From the NCBI RefSeq assembly GCF_001718315.1, contig NZ_CP013362.1:2356001-2420000 (forward strand): 64,000 bases of DNA. Reading direction: 5' to 3'. Below are positions 1 to 9,315 of the stretch, piece by piece (the first letter of the stretch is position 1; the number at the start of each line of letters is the position of its first letter). A program made the position numbers and the translations under genes. The notes below the pieces were generated by a model. It was not told the origin of the DNA. It was given only the letters and a program-made list of their open reading frames with translations, and searched no databases. This DNA is from Burkholderia diffusa (lineage in GTDB: Bacteria > Pseudomonadota > Gammaproteobacteria > Burkholderiales > Burkholderiaceae).

Positions 1-1625
1 AGCACGTAGCCCTTGCGCGGCTGCGCGAACGCTTCGCGTGCGTTCAGGCCGCCTTCGCCCGGCAGTGCGCCGACGGCGTGCGCGCCGACCGTGTTCGCCG
101 CCTCCGTCAGGAAACCGAACGTGGCGCCGGTGTTGTCGGCGATCCACTGCGCGACCGCGTGCAGCTTCGCGAATTGAGGGTGGCGGACGGCTGCATTGCC
201 GAGCAGCACCGCGCGGCGCTCGCCGTTCGCGAGCGACTGGGCGACTGCTTGCGCAGCCGGCGACGCGGTAACGCCCGCGAGCGCGTCAGGCAGCGCTACG
301 CCGCGCAGTTGCGCAACGGCGGCAGCGACGCCAGCCAGTTCGTCGAGCCATGCCGACGGCGCGGCGACGATGCGCTTCGCGGTCGGAATCAGCGAGTCAT
401 CGGCGGTCGCGTGCAGGAAGTGCAGCTTCGCGCCATTCTTCGCGGCCTGACGCAGGCGTGCGGCGAACAGCGGGTGGTCGCGGCGCAGGAAAGAACCGAC
501 GACGAACGCGGCATCCACGTTCGACAGGTCGGCGATCGGCATGCCGAGCCACGGCGCGCCCTGGACCGGTGCCGAGAAATCCTGCTGACGCAGACGGAAG
601 TCGACGTTCGGCGTCTTCAGTTCGTTGGCGAGTTGCTTCACGAGGAACAGCTCTTCAGCCGTGCTGTGCGCGCTCGCGAGCATCGCCAGCGCGTTCGCGC
701 CGTGATCCGCGGCGATGCCCTTCAGGCCCTTCGCGACATATTCGAGCGCGGTCTGCCAGTCGGTTTCGATCCACTGGCCGCCCTGCTTGAGCATCGGCTT
801 CGTCAGGCGCTCTTCGCTGTTCAGGCCTTCGTACGAGAAACGGTCCTTGTCCGAGATCCAGCATTCGTTGATCGCTTCGTTCTCGAACGGCAGCACGCGC
901 ATCACGCGGTTGTTCTTCACCTGCACGACGAGGTTCGCGCCGACCGAATCGTGCGGGCTCACCGACTTGCGCCGCGACAGTTCCCACGTCCGGGCGCTGT
1001 AGCGGAACGGCTTGCTGGTCAGCGCGCCGACCGGGCACAGGTCGATCATGTTGCCCGACAGTTCGGAGTCGACCGTCTTGCCGACGAACGTCGTGATTTC
1101 CGAATGCTCGCCGCGGCCCAGCATGCCGAGCTCCATCACGCCGGCGATTTCCTGGCCGAAGCGGACGCAGCGCGTGCAGTGGATGCAACGCGACATTTCT
1201 TCCATCGAGATCAGCGGCCCCACGTTCTTGTGGAACACCACGCGCTTTTCTTCCGAGTAGCGCGACGACGACTTGCCGTAGCCGACCGCCAGATCCTGCA
1301 GCTGGCATTCGCCGCCCTGATCGCAGATCGGGCAGTCGAGCGGGTGGTTGATGAGGAGGAATTCCATCACCGACTGCTGCGCCTTCACGGCCTTGTCGGA
1401 CTGCGTGCGCACGATCATGCCGGCCGACACGGGCGTCGCGCAGGCAGGCACGGCCTTCGGCATCTTCTCGACTTCGACGAGACACATCCGGCAGTTGGCC
1501 GCGACCGACAGTTTCTTGTGATAGCAGAAGTGAGGAATGTACGTATCCGCCTTGTGCGCAGCCTGGATCACCATGCTGCCTTCGGGCACCTCGACCTTCT
1601 TGCCGTCTATTTCAAGTTCAACCAT
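1..1625 (-). CDS. nuoG: NADH-quinone oxidoreductase subunit G (NuoG), 3' end outside window
   Basis: This is the large iron-sulfur subunit of the peripheral arm of respiratory complex I; it passes electrons from the NuoF/NuoE flavin site toward NuoB. The ATG at 1625 opens a protein starting MVELEIDGKKVEVPEGSMV, the expected N-terminal 2Fe-2S ferredoxin fold, and cysteine-rich cluster motifs follow in the first 250 residues. About 541 codons are visible and the frame stays open to base 1, so the C-terminal part of the molybdopterin-oxidoreductase-like domain is missing from the window. It is the last visible gene of a nuoA-G run, 84 bases after nuoF. Family assignment is certain. Confidence 0.95.
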   Translation of the reverse strand, partial: MVELEIDGKKVEVPEGSMVIQAAHKADTYIPHFCYHKKLSVAANCRMCLVEVEKMPKAVPACATPVSAGMIVRTQSDKAVKAQQSVMEFLLINHPLDCPICDQGGECQLQDLAVGYGKSSSRYSEEKRVVFHKNVGPLISMEEMSRCIHCTRCVRFGQEIAGVMELGMLGRGEHSEITTFVGKTVDSELSGNMIDLCPVGALTSKPFRYSARTWELSRRKSVSPHDSVGANLVVQVKNNRVMRVLPFENEAINECWISDKDRFSYEGLNSEERLTKPMLKQGGQWIETDWQTALEYVAKGLKGIAADHGANALAMLASAHSTAEELFLVKQLANELKTPNVDFRLRQQDFSAPVQGAPWLGMPIADLSNVDAAFVVGSFLRRDHPLFAARLRQAAKNGAKLHFLHATADDSLIPTAKRIVAAPSAWLDELAGVAAAVAQLRGVALPDALAGVTASPAAQAVAQSLANGERRAVLLGNAAVRHPQFAKLHAVAQWIADNTGATFGFLTEAANTVGAHAVGALPGEGGLNAREAFAQPRKGYV

Positions 1626-1709
1626 GATGGTGAATGGTCCTTAACCTATTTCCGCCCGTTCGCGCGTTCGCCCGACCGTGCGCTCAAATTCCGCAACCGG
1701 TGCTTCGCT

Positions 1710-3020
1710 TCAGGCTGCCGCCGCGTGCGCGTGGCCGCCGACCATGCAGTGCTTGTGCTCGACGTGGTACGCGAATTCGTCCCAGTAATGCTTGAGCATC
1801 CCGCGTACCGGCATCGCCGCCGCATCGCCGAGCGCGCAAATCGTGCGGCCCATGATGTTCTCGGCAACCGAATTCAGCAGGTCCAGATCTTCCTGGCGCC
1901 CTTCGCCGTGCTCGATACGATTCACGACGCGATACAGCCAGCCGGTGCCTTCACGGCACGGCGTGCACTGGCCGCACGATTCCTCGTAGTAGAAGTACGA
2001 CAGGCGCAGCAGCGAACGCACCATGCAGCGCGTCTCGTCCATCACGATCACCGCGCCGGAGCCGAGCATCGAGCCCGCCTTCGCGATCGAGTCGTAATCG
2101 AGATCGGTCTGCATCATGATGTCGCCCGGGATCACCGGCGCCGACGAACCGCCCGGAATCACGGCCTTGATCTTGCGACCGCCGCGCATCCCGCCGGCGA
2201 GCTCCATCAGCGTCGCGAACGGCGTGCCGAGCGGCACTTCATAGTTGCCCGGACGCTCGACGTCGCCCGACACCGAGAAGATCTTCGTGCCGCCGTTGTT
2301 CGGCTTGCCGATCTCGAGGTAATTCTGCGGCCCGATGGACAGCAGGAACGGCACCGCGGCAAACGTCTCGGTGTTGTTGATCGTGGTCGGCTTGCCGTAC
2401 ACGCCGAAGCTCGCCGGGAACGGCGGCTTGAAGCGCGGCTGGCCTTTCTTGCCCTCGAGCGACTCGAGCAGCGCCGTTTCCTCGCCGCAGATGTACGCGC
2501 CGTAACCGTGGTGCGCGTGCAGCTGGAACGAGAATTCCGAGCCCATGATGTTGTCGCCGAGGAAACCCGCGGCACGCGCTTCATCGAGCGCGGCCTCGAA
2601 GCGTCGATACACTTCGAAGATTTCGCCGTGGATGTAGTTGTAGCCGACGGTGATGCCCATCGCGTACGCGCCGATGGCCATGCCTTCGATCAGCGCATGC
2701 GGATTCCAGCGCAGGATGTCGCGATCCTTGAACGTGCCCGGTTCCCCTTCGTCCGAGTTGCAGACGAGGTACTTCTGCCCCGGGAACTGGCGCGGCATGA
2801 AGCTCCACTTCAGGCCGGTCGGGAAGCCCGCACCGCCACGGCCACGCAGGCCCGACGCCTTCACGTCGGCGATCACCTGCTCCGGCGGAATCTTTTCTTC
2901 GAGAATGCGGCGCAGCTGCTTGTAGCCGCCGCGCGCGACGTAGTCTTCGAGATGCCAGTTCTCGCCGTTCAGACCAGCGAGGATCAGCGGTTTGATGTGA
3001 CGGTCGTGGAGGGACGTCAT
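1710..3020 (-). CDS. nuoF: NADH-quinone oxidoreductase subunit F (NuoF)
   Basis: NADH-binding flavoprotein of complex I (436 residues, normal length). It holds FMN, the NADH site and one 4Fe-4S cluster. The glycine-rich NADH/FMN segment [13 protein letters not shown] lies near residues 60-72, and the C-terminal cluster motif [15 protein letters not shown] is followed by a more distal cysteine (TICALGDAA). The ATG at 3020 overlaps the end of nuoE by four bases (ATGA), showing translational coupling, as expected for two subunits that form the NADH dehydrogenase module together. Confidence 0.97.
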   Translation of the reverse strand: MTSLHDRHIKPLILAGLNGENWHLEDYVARGGYKQLRRILEEKIPPEQVIADVKASGLRGRGGAGFPTGLKWSFMPRQFPGQKYLVCNSDEGEPGTFKDRDILRWNPHALIEGMAIGAYAMGITVGYNYIHGEIFEVYRRFEAALDEARAAGFLGDNIMGSEFSFQLHAHHGYGAYICGEETALLESLEGKKGQPRFKPPFPASFGVYGKPTTINNTETFAAVPFLLSIGPQNYLEIGKPNNGGTKIFSVSGDVERPGNYEVPLGTPFATLMELAGGMRGGRKIKAVIPGGSSAPVIPGDIMMQTDLDYDSIAKAGSMLGSGAVIVMDETRCMVRSLLRLSYFYYEESCGQCTPCREGTGWLYRVVNRIEHGEGRQEDLDLLNSVAENIMGRTICALGDAAAMPVRGMLKHYWDEFAYHVEHKHCMVGGHAHAAAA

Positions 3021-3502
3021 TTCGAGAGCTCCTCAAGCAGCTGGTCGATCTTCTCGCGGCTCATGAAGCTGCACATTCTGTGATTGTTCACCAGCAGCAC
3101 CGGTGCGTCGCCGCACGAGCCCATGCATTCGCCTTCCTTCAGCGTGAACTTGCCGTCGGGCGTGGTCTCGCCGAAGTCGATGCCCAGCTTCTGTTTCAGG
3201 TAGTCGGCGGTCGCTTCCGCGCCACCGTGCGGGCCAAGCTGGCACGGCAGGTTCGTGCAAAGCGTGATCTTGTGCTTGCCGACCGGTTTGAGCTCGTACA
3301 TCGTGTAGAACGTCGCGACTTCCTGCACGGCGACGGCCGGCATGCCGAGATAGTCCGCGACGAACTGCATCAGTTCGGGCGACAGCCAGCCGTGCTCTTC
3401 CTGAGCGACGGCCAACGCCGACATTACGGCGGACTGTTTCTGATCGGCGGGATACTTCGTCAACGCTCGATCGATTTCCTTCAGGCCTTCAGCTGAGATC
3501 AT
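3017..3502 (-). CDS. nuoE: NADH-quinone oxidoreductase subunit E (NuoE)
   Basis: Thioredoxin-fold 2Fe-2S subunit of the complex I NADH module. The four cluster cysteines appear as CTNLPC and CMGSC in the C-terminal half, the classical NuoE spacing. I chose ATG at 3502 (161 residues, start MISAEGLKE) because it gives the usual family length; the frame could extend upstream to a TTG at 3523 (168 residues), but the purine stretch there sits directly against that codon. Stop overlaps nuoF start. The 168 bases between this start and nuoD contain no gene that I can see. Confidence 0.95.
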   Translation of the reverse strand: MISAEGLKEIDRALTKYPADQKQSAVMSALAVAQEEHGWLSPELMQFVADYLGMPAVAVQEVATFYTMYELKPVGKHKITLCTNLPCQLGPHGGAEATADYLKQKLGIDFGETTPDGKFTLKEGECMGSCGDAPVLLVNNHRMCSFMSREKIDQLLEELSK

Positions 3503-3670
3503 TTTCAGACACGACTCTTTCAATTCCTACCGAACGAACAACCTGCCGCACTGCTGTGCAAGGACGGCAGACCTGGCGCTCACTGTTGACAGCTTGCGAA
3601 GCCGCGCCGGTTCAGCGCGCATCGCGTGTGACTTACTGCTCGCCGCCCGCTCGCGCGGGCGGCGCAACCA

Positions 3671-4924
3671 TTAGCGATCGATTTCGCCGAACACGATGTC
3701 CTGCGTACCGATGATCGTGACGGCGTCGGCAATCATGTGCCCGCGCGCCATTTCGTCGAGCGACGCAAGGTGCGCGAAGCCCGGTGCACGAATCTTGAGG
3801 CGATACGGCTTGTTCGCACCGTCCGACACGAGGTAGATGCCGAACTCGCCCTTCGGATGCTCGACCGCCGCGTACGCCTCGCCTTCCGGCACGTGAAAAC
3901 CTTCGGTGAAGAGCTTGAAGTGGTGAATCAAGTCTTCCATGTTGGTTTTCATGCCGACGCGCGACGGCGGCGCAACCTTGTGATTGTCGGTCATCACCGG
4001 GCCCGGATTCTTGCGGAGCCACTCAATACACTGTTTCGCGATGCGGACGGACTGGCGCATTTCCTCGACCCGCACCAGATAGCGGTCGTAGCAATCGCCG
4101 TTCACGCCGACCGGCACGTCGAAATCCATGCGGTCGTACACTTCGTACGGCTGCTTCTTGCGCAGGTCCCACGCGATACCCGAACCGCGCAGCATCGGGC
4201 CAGTCAGGCCCATCTGCAGCGCGCGTTCCGGGCTGACGACGCCGATCCCGACCAGACGCTGCTTCCAGATCCGGTTGTCGGTCAGCAGCGTTTCGTACTC
4301 GTCGATGCACTTCGGGAAACGCGCGAAGAAGTCGTCGATGAAATCGAGCACCGAGCCGCTGCGCGCTTCGTTCATCTTCGCGAGCGCCTTCTCGTTGCGA
4401 ATCTTCGACGCCTTGTATTGCGGCATTGCGTCAGGCAGGTCGCGGTAGACGCCGCCCGGACGGTAGTACGCCGCGTGCATCCGGGCGCCGGACACCGCTT
4501 CGTACACGTCCATCAGGTCTTCCCGCTCGCGGAATGCGTACAGGAACACCGCCATCGCGCCGACGTCGAGCGCGTGCGCGCCGATCCACATCAGGTGGTT
4601 CAGCACGCGCGTGATCTCGTCGAACAGCACGCGGATGTACTGCGCGCGCTCCGGCACGTCGATGCCGAGCAGACGCTCGATCGCGAGCACGTAGCCGTGC
4701 TCGTTGACCATCATCGACACGTAGTCGAGACGGTCCATGTACGGCACGGACTGAATGAAGGTCTTGTTTTCGGCGAGCTTTTCAGTCGCGCGATGCAGCA
4801 GGCCTATGTGTGGATCGGCGCGCTGAATGACTTCGCCGTCGAGCTCGAGCACGAGGCGCAGCACACCGTGCGCTGCCGGGTGCTGCGGGCCGAAGTTGAG
4901 GGTGTAGTTCTTGATTTCTGCCAT
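3671..4924 (-). CDS. nuoD: NADH-quinone oxidoreductase subunit D (NuoD)
   Basis: 49-kDa-type subunit of complex I (417 residues). It lies at the junction with the membrane arm and, with NuoB, forms the quinone-binding pocket. The N-terminus [20 protein letters not shown] carries the invariant [13 protein letters not shown] motif, and the C-terminus ends in the conserved IVFGEIDR. It stands 9 bases downstream of nuoC within the nuo operon and is a separate gene, not a NuoCD fusion as in E. coli. Confidence 0.97.
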   Translation of the reverse strand: MAEIKNYTLNFGPQHPAAHGVLRLVLELDGEVIQRADPHIGLLHRATEKLAENKTFIQSVPYMDRLDYVSMMVNEHGYVLAIERLLGIDVPERAQYIRVLFDEITRVLNHLMWIGAHALDVGAMAVFLYAFREREDLMDVYEAVSGARMHAAYYRPGGVYRDLPDAMPQYKASKIRNEKALAKMNEARSGSVLDFIDDFFARFPKCIDEYETLLTDNRIWKQRLVGIGVVSPERALQMGLTGPMLRGSGIAWDLRKKQPYEVYDRMDFDVPVGVNGDCYDRYLVRVEEMRQSVRIAKQCIEWLRKNPGPVMTDNHKVAPPSRVGMKTNMEDLIHHFKLFTEGFHVPEGEAYAAVEHPKGEFGIYLVSDGANKPYRLKIRAPGFAHLASLDEMARGHMIADAVTIIGTQDIVFGEIDR

Positions 4925-4933
4925 GACGCCCCC

Positions 4934-5536
4934 TTAATGTTTCAGACCGCCATAGCGATCCTCGCGGATCACGCGCGGCGTGATTTCGCGCGGCTCGATC
5001 GTCACCGGCTGGTAGACGACCCGCTTTTCTTCCGGGTCGTAACGCATTTCGACATAGCCCGACACCGGGAAGTCCTTGCGGAACGGATGGCCGATGAAGC
5101 CGTAGTCGGTGAGAATGCGGCGCAGATCGGGGTGCCCCTCGAACACGAGGCCGTACAGGTCGAACGCTTCGCGCTCGTACCAGTTTGCGGAGGTCCAGAT
5201 GTCGACGAGCGATGCCACGATCGGCAGATCGTCGTCCGGTGCGAACACGCGCAGGCGCAGGCGCCAGTTGTTCGTAACCGACAGCAGGTGCGACACGGCC
5301 GCGAAACGCGGGCCGTCGTAGGCGCCGTCGCCGTAGGTCTGGTAATCGACGCCGCAGAGGTCGATCAGTTGCTCGAAACGGAGCTTCGGATCGTCGCGCA
5401 GCATCTTTGCGACTTCGAGGTAATCGCTCGCCTTCACGACGAGCGTCAGTTCACCGATCGCTTCGGTGAGGCTCACCACGCGCGCGCCGAGCGCGGCTTC
5501 GAGGTTTGCCTTGAGGGTCTCGATTTTGCTTGCCAT
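4934..5536 (-). CDS. nuoC: NADH-quinone oxidoreductase subunit C (NuoC)
   Basis: 30-kDa-type complex I subunit, 200 residues. It carries the family signature [22 protein letters not shown] around residues 138-160 and a typical C-terminal tail ([17 protein letters not shown]). It has no catalytic centre of its own; it packs against NuoD and NuoI in the peripheral arm. The gene lies 21 bases after nuoB and 9 bases before nuoD. Confidence 0.96.
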   Translation of the reverse strand: MASKIETLKANLEAALGARVVSLTEAIGELTLVVKASDYLEVAKMLRDDPKLRFEQLIDLCGVDYQTYGDGAYDGPRFAAVSHLLSVTNNWRLRLRVFAPDDDLPIVASLVDIWTSANWYEREAFDLYGLVFEGHPDLRRILTDYGFIGHPFRKDFPVSGYVEMRYDPEEKRVVYQPVTIEPREITPRVIREDRYGGLKH

Positions 5537-5557
5537 ATTGAGGGGACGCTCGGGGCT

Positions 5558-6037
5558 TTATTGACGGGCGATGGTGTTGGTGCGGCGGATCTTCGCCTGA
5601 AGCTGGATCACGCCGTAGACCAGCGCCTCGGCTGTGGGTGGACAGCCCGGCACATAGACGTCGACCGGCACGATCCGGTCGCAACCACGGACCACCGAGT
5701 ACGAGTAGTGGTAGTACCCGCCACCGTTCGCGCACGACCCCATCGAGATCACCCAGCGCGGCTCGGCCATCTGGTCGTACACGCGGCGCAGTGCGGGCGC
5801 CATCTTGTTGCACAGCGTGCCGGCGACGATCATCACGTCCGACTGACGCGGACTCGGACGGAACACGACCCCGAACCGGTCCAGGTCATAACGGGCCGCG
5901 CCCGCATGCATCATCTCGACGGCGCAACACGCGAGCCCGAACGTCATCGGCCACAGCGAGCCGGTACGCGTCCAGTTGATCAGCTTGTCAGCCGTCGTGG
6001 TGACAAACCCTTCCTTCAAGACCCCTTCGATACTCAT
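5558..6037 (-). CDS. nuoB: NADH-quinone oxidoreductase subunit B (NuoB)
   Basis: PSST-type subunit holding the terminal cluster N2 that reduces ubiquinone. The motif [10 protein letters not shown], then a later cysteine in GSCANGGG and another in VPGCPP, provide the four cluster ligands. I chose ATG at 6037 ([11 protein letters not shown], 159 residues), which matches usual beta-proteobacterial NuoB length; the frame remains open upstream to 6079 but those residues do not resemble the family. Confidence 0.96.
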   Translation of the reverse strand: MSIEGVLKEGFVTTTADKLINWTRTGSLWPMTFGLACCAVEMMHAGAARYDLDRFGVVFRPSPRQSDVMIVAGTLCNKMAPALRRVYDQMAEPRWVISMGSCANGGGYYHYSYSVVRGCDRIVPVDVYVPGCPPTAEALVYGVIQLQAKIRRTNTIARQ

Positions 6038-6099
6038 TTGCTTTCCACTCCAGACGAGCGGCCCAGCGTGGCCGCCCATGCAAACCGGCGATTAACCCA

Positions 6100-6459
6100 T
6101 CACTCCCAGTCGAGGCCGCCTTTCTTCCAGATATAGGCAAAGCCCAGCAGGAATTCGAGCAGAAAAATCATCATTGCGATGAAACCCGGCCAGCCGATGT
6201 CCCGGAGCGCGACGCCCCACGGAAACAGGAATGCGGTTTCGAGATCGAAGATGATGAACAGGATGGCGACGAGGTAGTACCGGACGTCGAATTTCATCCG
6301 GGCGTCTTCAAAGGCTTCGAAGCCGCACTCGTACGGTGCGTTCTTATCGACGTCCGGCTTGTTGGGACCAAGGAGCTTGCCGATGCTGACCAGCGCTATA
6401 CCTAAACCAGTGCCCACGAGGAGGAACAACAAGACGGGGTAATAGGCTGCGAGGTTCAA
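6100..6459 (-). CDS. nuoA: NADH-quinone oxidoreductase subunit A (NuoA)
   Basis: First gene of the complex I operon, 119 residues with three membrane helices. The conserved loop [21 protein letters not shown] lies between helix 1 and helix 2, where it contacts the quinone tunnel in known structures. The start at 6459 follows about 140 bases of non-coding DNA downstream of the tRNA-Leu terminator, so the operon promoter must lie there. Confidence 0.97.
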   Translation of the reverse strand: MNLAAYYPVLLFLLVGTGLGIALVSIGKLLGPNKPDVDKNAPYECGFEAFEDARMKFDVRYYLVAILFIIFDLETAFLFPWGVALRDIGWPGFIAMMIFLLEFLLGFAYIWKKGGLDWE

Positions 6460-6493
6460 GGCAATCCTCTATCGGTTGGTTCTGAGCGTCCGG

Positions 6494-6522
6494 AGAATAC
6501 CACTTCCGGCGGAAGGAATCAT
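6494..6522 (-). promoter_or_regulatory. candidate nuo operon promoter
   Basis: On the minus strand a TATTCT hexamer (6494-6499) lies 17 bases from a poor -35 match ATGATT (6517-6522). It is placed about 35 bases upstream of nuoA and downstream of the tRNA-Leu terminator. The -35 match is weak, so this is only a candidate. Confidence 0.35.
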
Positions 6523-6571
6523 TTCGGAGTGCATGCGATCACAAGACAATCGCAAGGCACACCCCACAAAT

Positions 6572-6604
6572 GAAAAATGCCAGCCACTAGAAGCGGCTGG
6601 CATT
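6572..6604 (-). terminator. Rho-independent terminator after tRNA-Leu
   Basis: On the minus strand the arms AATGCCAGCC and GGCTGGCATT (6604-6595 and 6585-6576) form a 10-bp perfect stem followed directly by TTTTTCATTT. It separates the tRNA-Leu/secG transcript from the nuo operon. Confidence 0.9.
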
Positions 6605-6613
6605 GAGTAACTT

Positions 6614-6698
6614 TGGTGCCGACGGCGAGACTCGAACTCGCACAGCTTTCGCCACTACCCCCTCAAGATAGCGTGTCTACCAATTTCACCACGTCGGC
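6614..6698 (-). tRNA. tRNA-Leu (anticodon GAG)
   Basis: An 85-nt tRNA folds on the minus strand. The acceptor arms GCCGACG/CGTCGGC pair fully, and discriminator A plus encoded CCA are at the 3' end (6614). The anticodon arm CTATC-TTGAGGG-GGTAG gives anticodon GAG, reading CUC/CUU leucine codons. The T arm contains GTTCGAGTC. The class II length and long variable arm fit tRNA-Leu. It lies between secG and nuoA, an arrangement common in beta-proteobacteria. Confidence 0.96.
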
Positions 6699-6808
6699 AC
6701 TGCATGCAACTCGGGTTGTACTGCTTGTTCCCGCGAATCGCTTCAAGAATTAAATTCTAACCCGAGTTCCAGATTTGTTCAACGCACAAACGCAAAAAAT
6801 TTAACTTT

Positions 6809-7186
6809 TTATTTCGGGACGTCCTGGCCCGGCGCGCTCGCTGCCGAACCCGCGACGGCAGACGCGGCGACGGCCGGCGCCGACGCCGCAGGCGCCGATG
6901 CCGGCGCGGTCGCGGCGGTGCCGAGCACACCCGCCGACGGCGTCGACTTGTACGAACCAAGGTACGTCAGCGCCAGCGTCGCGACGAAGAAGATCGTCGC
7001 GAGAATACCCGTCGTGCGCGACAGGAAGTTCGCGGAGCCAGTAGCACCGAACAGGCTGCCCGACGCGCCGCTGCCGAATGCAGCGCCCATGTCGGCGCCC
7101 TTGCCGTGCTGCAGCAGCACGAGTCCGATCACACCGAGTGCAGACAGCACCTGCACGACAATAATCAGCGTCTTGAATAACAGCAT
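6809..7186 (-). CDS. secG: preprotein translocase subunit SecG
   Basis: Small inner-membrane subunit of the SecYEG export channel. It has two hydrophobic segments (about residues 1-22 and 50-72) joined by the conserved stretch GLVLLQHGKGADMGAAFG...FLSRTT. The C-terminus (last 40 residues) is a low-complexity Ala/Ser/Pro tail, typical of Burkholderia SecG. ATG at 7186 gives 125 residues; a GTG at 7195 would add three residues. Downstream on the same strand is tRNA-Leu. Confidence 0.95.
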   Translation of the reverse strand: MLLFKTLIIVVQVLSALGVIGLVLLQHGKGADMGAAFGSGASGSLFGATGSANFLSRTTGILATIFFVATLALTYLGSYKSTPSAGVLGTAATAPASAPAASAPAVAASAVAGSAASAPGQDVPK

Positions 7187-7258
7187 CACACCCACCCGAT
7201 TGGATCAGGCAACCGGACCAACCGGTCGCCATCATGGTTCAATTCGATCGCGGACCGC

Positions 7259-8014
7259 TCAACGTGCGGCCCGGCAGATCGCCAGGAAATCTTCCGCCTT
7301 CAGCGACGCGCCGCCGATCAGGCCACCGTCGATGTCCGGCTGCGCGAACAGCTCTTCCGCGTTGTCCGGCTTCACGCTGCCGCCGTACAGCACCGATACG
7401 TCCGCCGCACCCTTCGCCGCGAGACGCGCACGCAGGAATGCGTGCACGTCCTGTGCCTGCGCCGACGTCGCGCTCTTGCCCGTGCCGATCGCCCAGACCG
7501 GCTCGTACGCTACGACGATGCGCGCCGCCTCGTCGGCCGTCAGCACGGCCAGCACCGCATCGAGCTGCGCTCCGACCACCTGCTCGGTCGCGCCCGCTTC
7601 GCGCTCGTCGAGCGTTTCACCGACGCACACGACGGGCGTGAGGTCCGCCGCGAGCGCGCGCTGCGCCTTCGCGGCGACGGTTTCGTTGCGCTCGCCGTGA
7701 TACGCGCGACGCTCCGAGTGACCGACGATCGCATACTGCGCGCCGAACTCCGCCACCATCGCGGCCGCCACTTCACCGGTGAACGCGCCCTGCTCGTGCG
7801 CGGACACGTCCTGCGCGCCGAACGCGACACGGCCGCCGCCGAGCTGCGCCTGAACCTGCGCGAGGTACGGGAACGGCACGCACACGCCGACCGACGTTTC
7901 GGCCGGCACTGCGCCCACGCCCTGCACCACTTCGTTCAGCAATGCCTGGTTGCCGGCCAGCCGGCCGTGCATCTTCCAGTTGCCGATCACTCGCTTCGTT
8001 CGTTGTTTCGACAT
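7259..8014 (-). CDS. tpiA: triosephosphate isomerase
   Basis: Glycolytic enzyme interconverting glyceraldehyde-3-phosphate and dihydroxyacetone phosphate; 251 residues, a (beta/alpha)8 barrel. Visible motifs are the N-terminal GNWKMHG (substrate-binding Asn and Lys), IVGHSERR with the catalytic His, [15 protein letters not shown] with the catalytic Glu and flexible loop, and the phosphate loop [11 protein letters not shown] and GGLIGGASL. It lies between the quinone oxidoreductase gene and secG on the same strand. Confidence 0.98.
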   Translation of the reverse strand: MSKQRTKRVIGNWKMHGRLAGNQALLNEVVQGVGAVPAETSVGVCVPFPYLAQVQAQLGGGRVAFGAQDVSAHEQGAFTGEVAAAMVAEFGAQYAIVGHSERRAYHGERNETVAAKAQRALAADLTPVVCVGETLDEREAGATEQVVGAQLDAVLAVLTADEAARIVVAYEPVWAIGTGKSATSAQAQDVHAFLRARLAAKGAADVSVLYGGSVKPDNAEELFAQPDIDGGLIGGASLKAEDFLAICRAAR

Positions 8015-8154
8015 CGTGTCTGTCTCGTCACTATCTTGTCATTGACGCGCCGGAATCCGGCCCGTCAGGTTGGATCTAGCGAAGCAAACCCGCGATTTTA
8101 CTGCGCACGGCTTGAACCGGTCAAACCGCGCATGTCAAGCCCGCCGCCCGGCCA

Positions 8155-9174
8155 TCACGTGTTCGCGCCCCAATCCAGCACGATCTTGCCGATGTGCTCC
8201 CCACTCTCCATCAGCGCATGCGCCTGAGCGGCGTCACCGGCCGGCAGCACACGGTAGATCACCGGCTTGATGCGACCGTCCGCGAGCAACGGCCAGACGC
8301 GCGCCTTCAACTGCGCGGCGATGCGCGCCTTGAACTCGACCGGACGCGGGCGCAGCGTCGAACCCGTCACCGTCAGCCGGCGCCGCAGGATTTCGTTGAG
8401 GTTGACCTCGGCCTTTGCACCGCCAAGCAGCGCGATCAGCACGAGGCGGCCGCCATCCGCGAGCGCGGACAGCTCGCGCGGCACGTACGAGCCGGCGACC
8501 ATGTCGAGGATCACGTCGACGCCGCGATCGTGCGTCAGCGACTTGACGACCTCGACGAAGTCCTCCGTCTTGTAGTTGATCGCACGCTCGGCGCCGAGCG
8601 CCTCGCATGCGCGGCATTTGTCGGCATTCCCCGCCGTGGCGAACACGCGAAAGCCAAGCGCGTGGGCGATCTGGATCGCCGTCACGCCGATCCCGCTCGA
8701 ACCGCCCTGCACGAGCAGCGTTTCGTGCTCGCCGCCTTCGCCCGCGCCGAGCAGCGCACGGTCGAACACGTTGCTCCACACCGTGAAGAAAGTTTCGGGC
8801 AGCGATGCGGCCTCGATGTCGGTCAGCCCGTCGGGCACCGGCAGGCATTGCGGCAGCGGCACGACCGCATATTCGGCGTAGCCGCCGCCCGCGAGCAGCG
8901 CGCAGACGCGATCGCCCAGCTTCAGGCCGAACGGATTCAGCGCCGCATCGGACAGGTCGCCGCCGACGATCTCGCCCGCGACCTCGAGGCCCGGCAGATC
9001 CGACGCACCCGGCGGCGGCGCATACGCACCCTTGCGCTGAAATACGTCCGGCCGGTTCACGCCGGAAGCCGCCACCTTGATCAGCACTTCGCCGCGCTTC
9101 GGTTCGGGGCGCGGACGCTCCGCGAGCTTCAGCACGTCGGGGGCGCCGAATTCGGTGATTTCGATGGCTTTCAT
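8155..9174 (-). CDS. NAD(P)H quinone oxidoreductase, zinc-free MDR family (PIG3-like)
   Basis: Medium-chain dehydrogenase/reductase of 339 residues, starting MKAIEITEFGAPDVLKLAE. A GroES-like domain occupies the first 120 residues and the Rossmann fold carries GGSSGIGVTAIQIAHALG. No structural zinc cysteine cluster is visible, which points to the quinone oxidoreductase branch (PIG3/TIGR02824 type). I chose ATG at 9174; the frame extends upstream to 9279 but that segment overlaps the pnp terminator region. The physiological substrate cannot be told from sequence. Confidence 0.88.
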   Translation of the reverse strand: MKAIEITEFGAPDVLKLAERPRPEPKRGEVLIKVAASGVNRPDVFQRKGAYAPPPGASDLPGLEVAGEIVGGDLSDAALNPFGLKLGDRVCALLAGGGYAEYAVVPLPQCLPVPDGLTDIEAASLPETFFTVWSNVFDRALLGAGEGGEHETLLVQGGSSGIGVTAIQIAHALGFRVFATAGNADKCRACEALGAERAINYKTEDFVEVVKSLTHDRGVDVILDMVAGSYVPRELSALADGGRLVLIALLGGAKAEVNLNEILRRRLTVTGSTLRPRPVEFKARIAAQLKARVWPLLADGRIKPVIYRVLPAGDAAQAHALMESGEHIGKIVLDWGANT

Positions 9175-9262
9175 GGTGGTCGCTCCAGGATCAGTCGGAT
9201 GGCGCGCCCGCGCGCGGCACGGGCGCCTCGCAGGCGCTGCTGCGCCGCACAACGATGCTACA

Positions 9263-9299
9263 GAAAAAACGGCCGGCACGCTTTCGCACTGCCGGCCGT
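9263..9299 (-). terminator. Rho-independent terminator of pnp
   Basis: Minus-strand arms ACGGCCGGCA and TGCCGGCCGT (10 bp, perfect) enclose an 11-nt loop and are followed by TTTTTT. It lies 17 bases after the pnp stop. Confidence 0.93.
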
Positions 9300-9315
9300 T
9301 CTCACGCCTGTCCGC

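Noticed and set aside
78..3083. Very long plus-strand frame antisense to the nuo genes (1001 codons)
   Set aside because: Shadow of the high-GC minus-strand genes: Arg/His/Ala-rich translation with no domain, opposite to well-supported nuoE-G.
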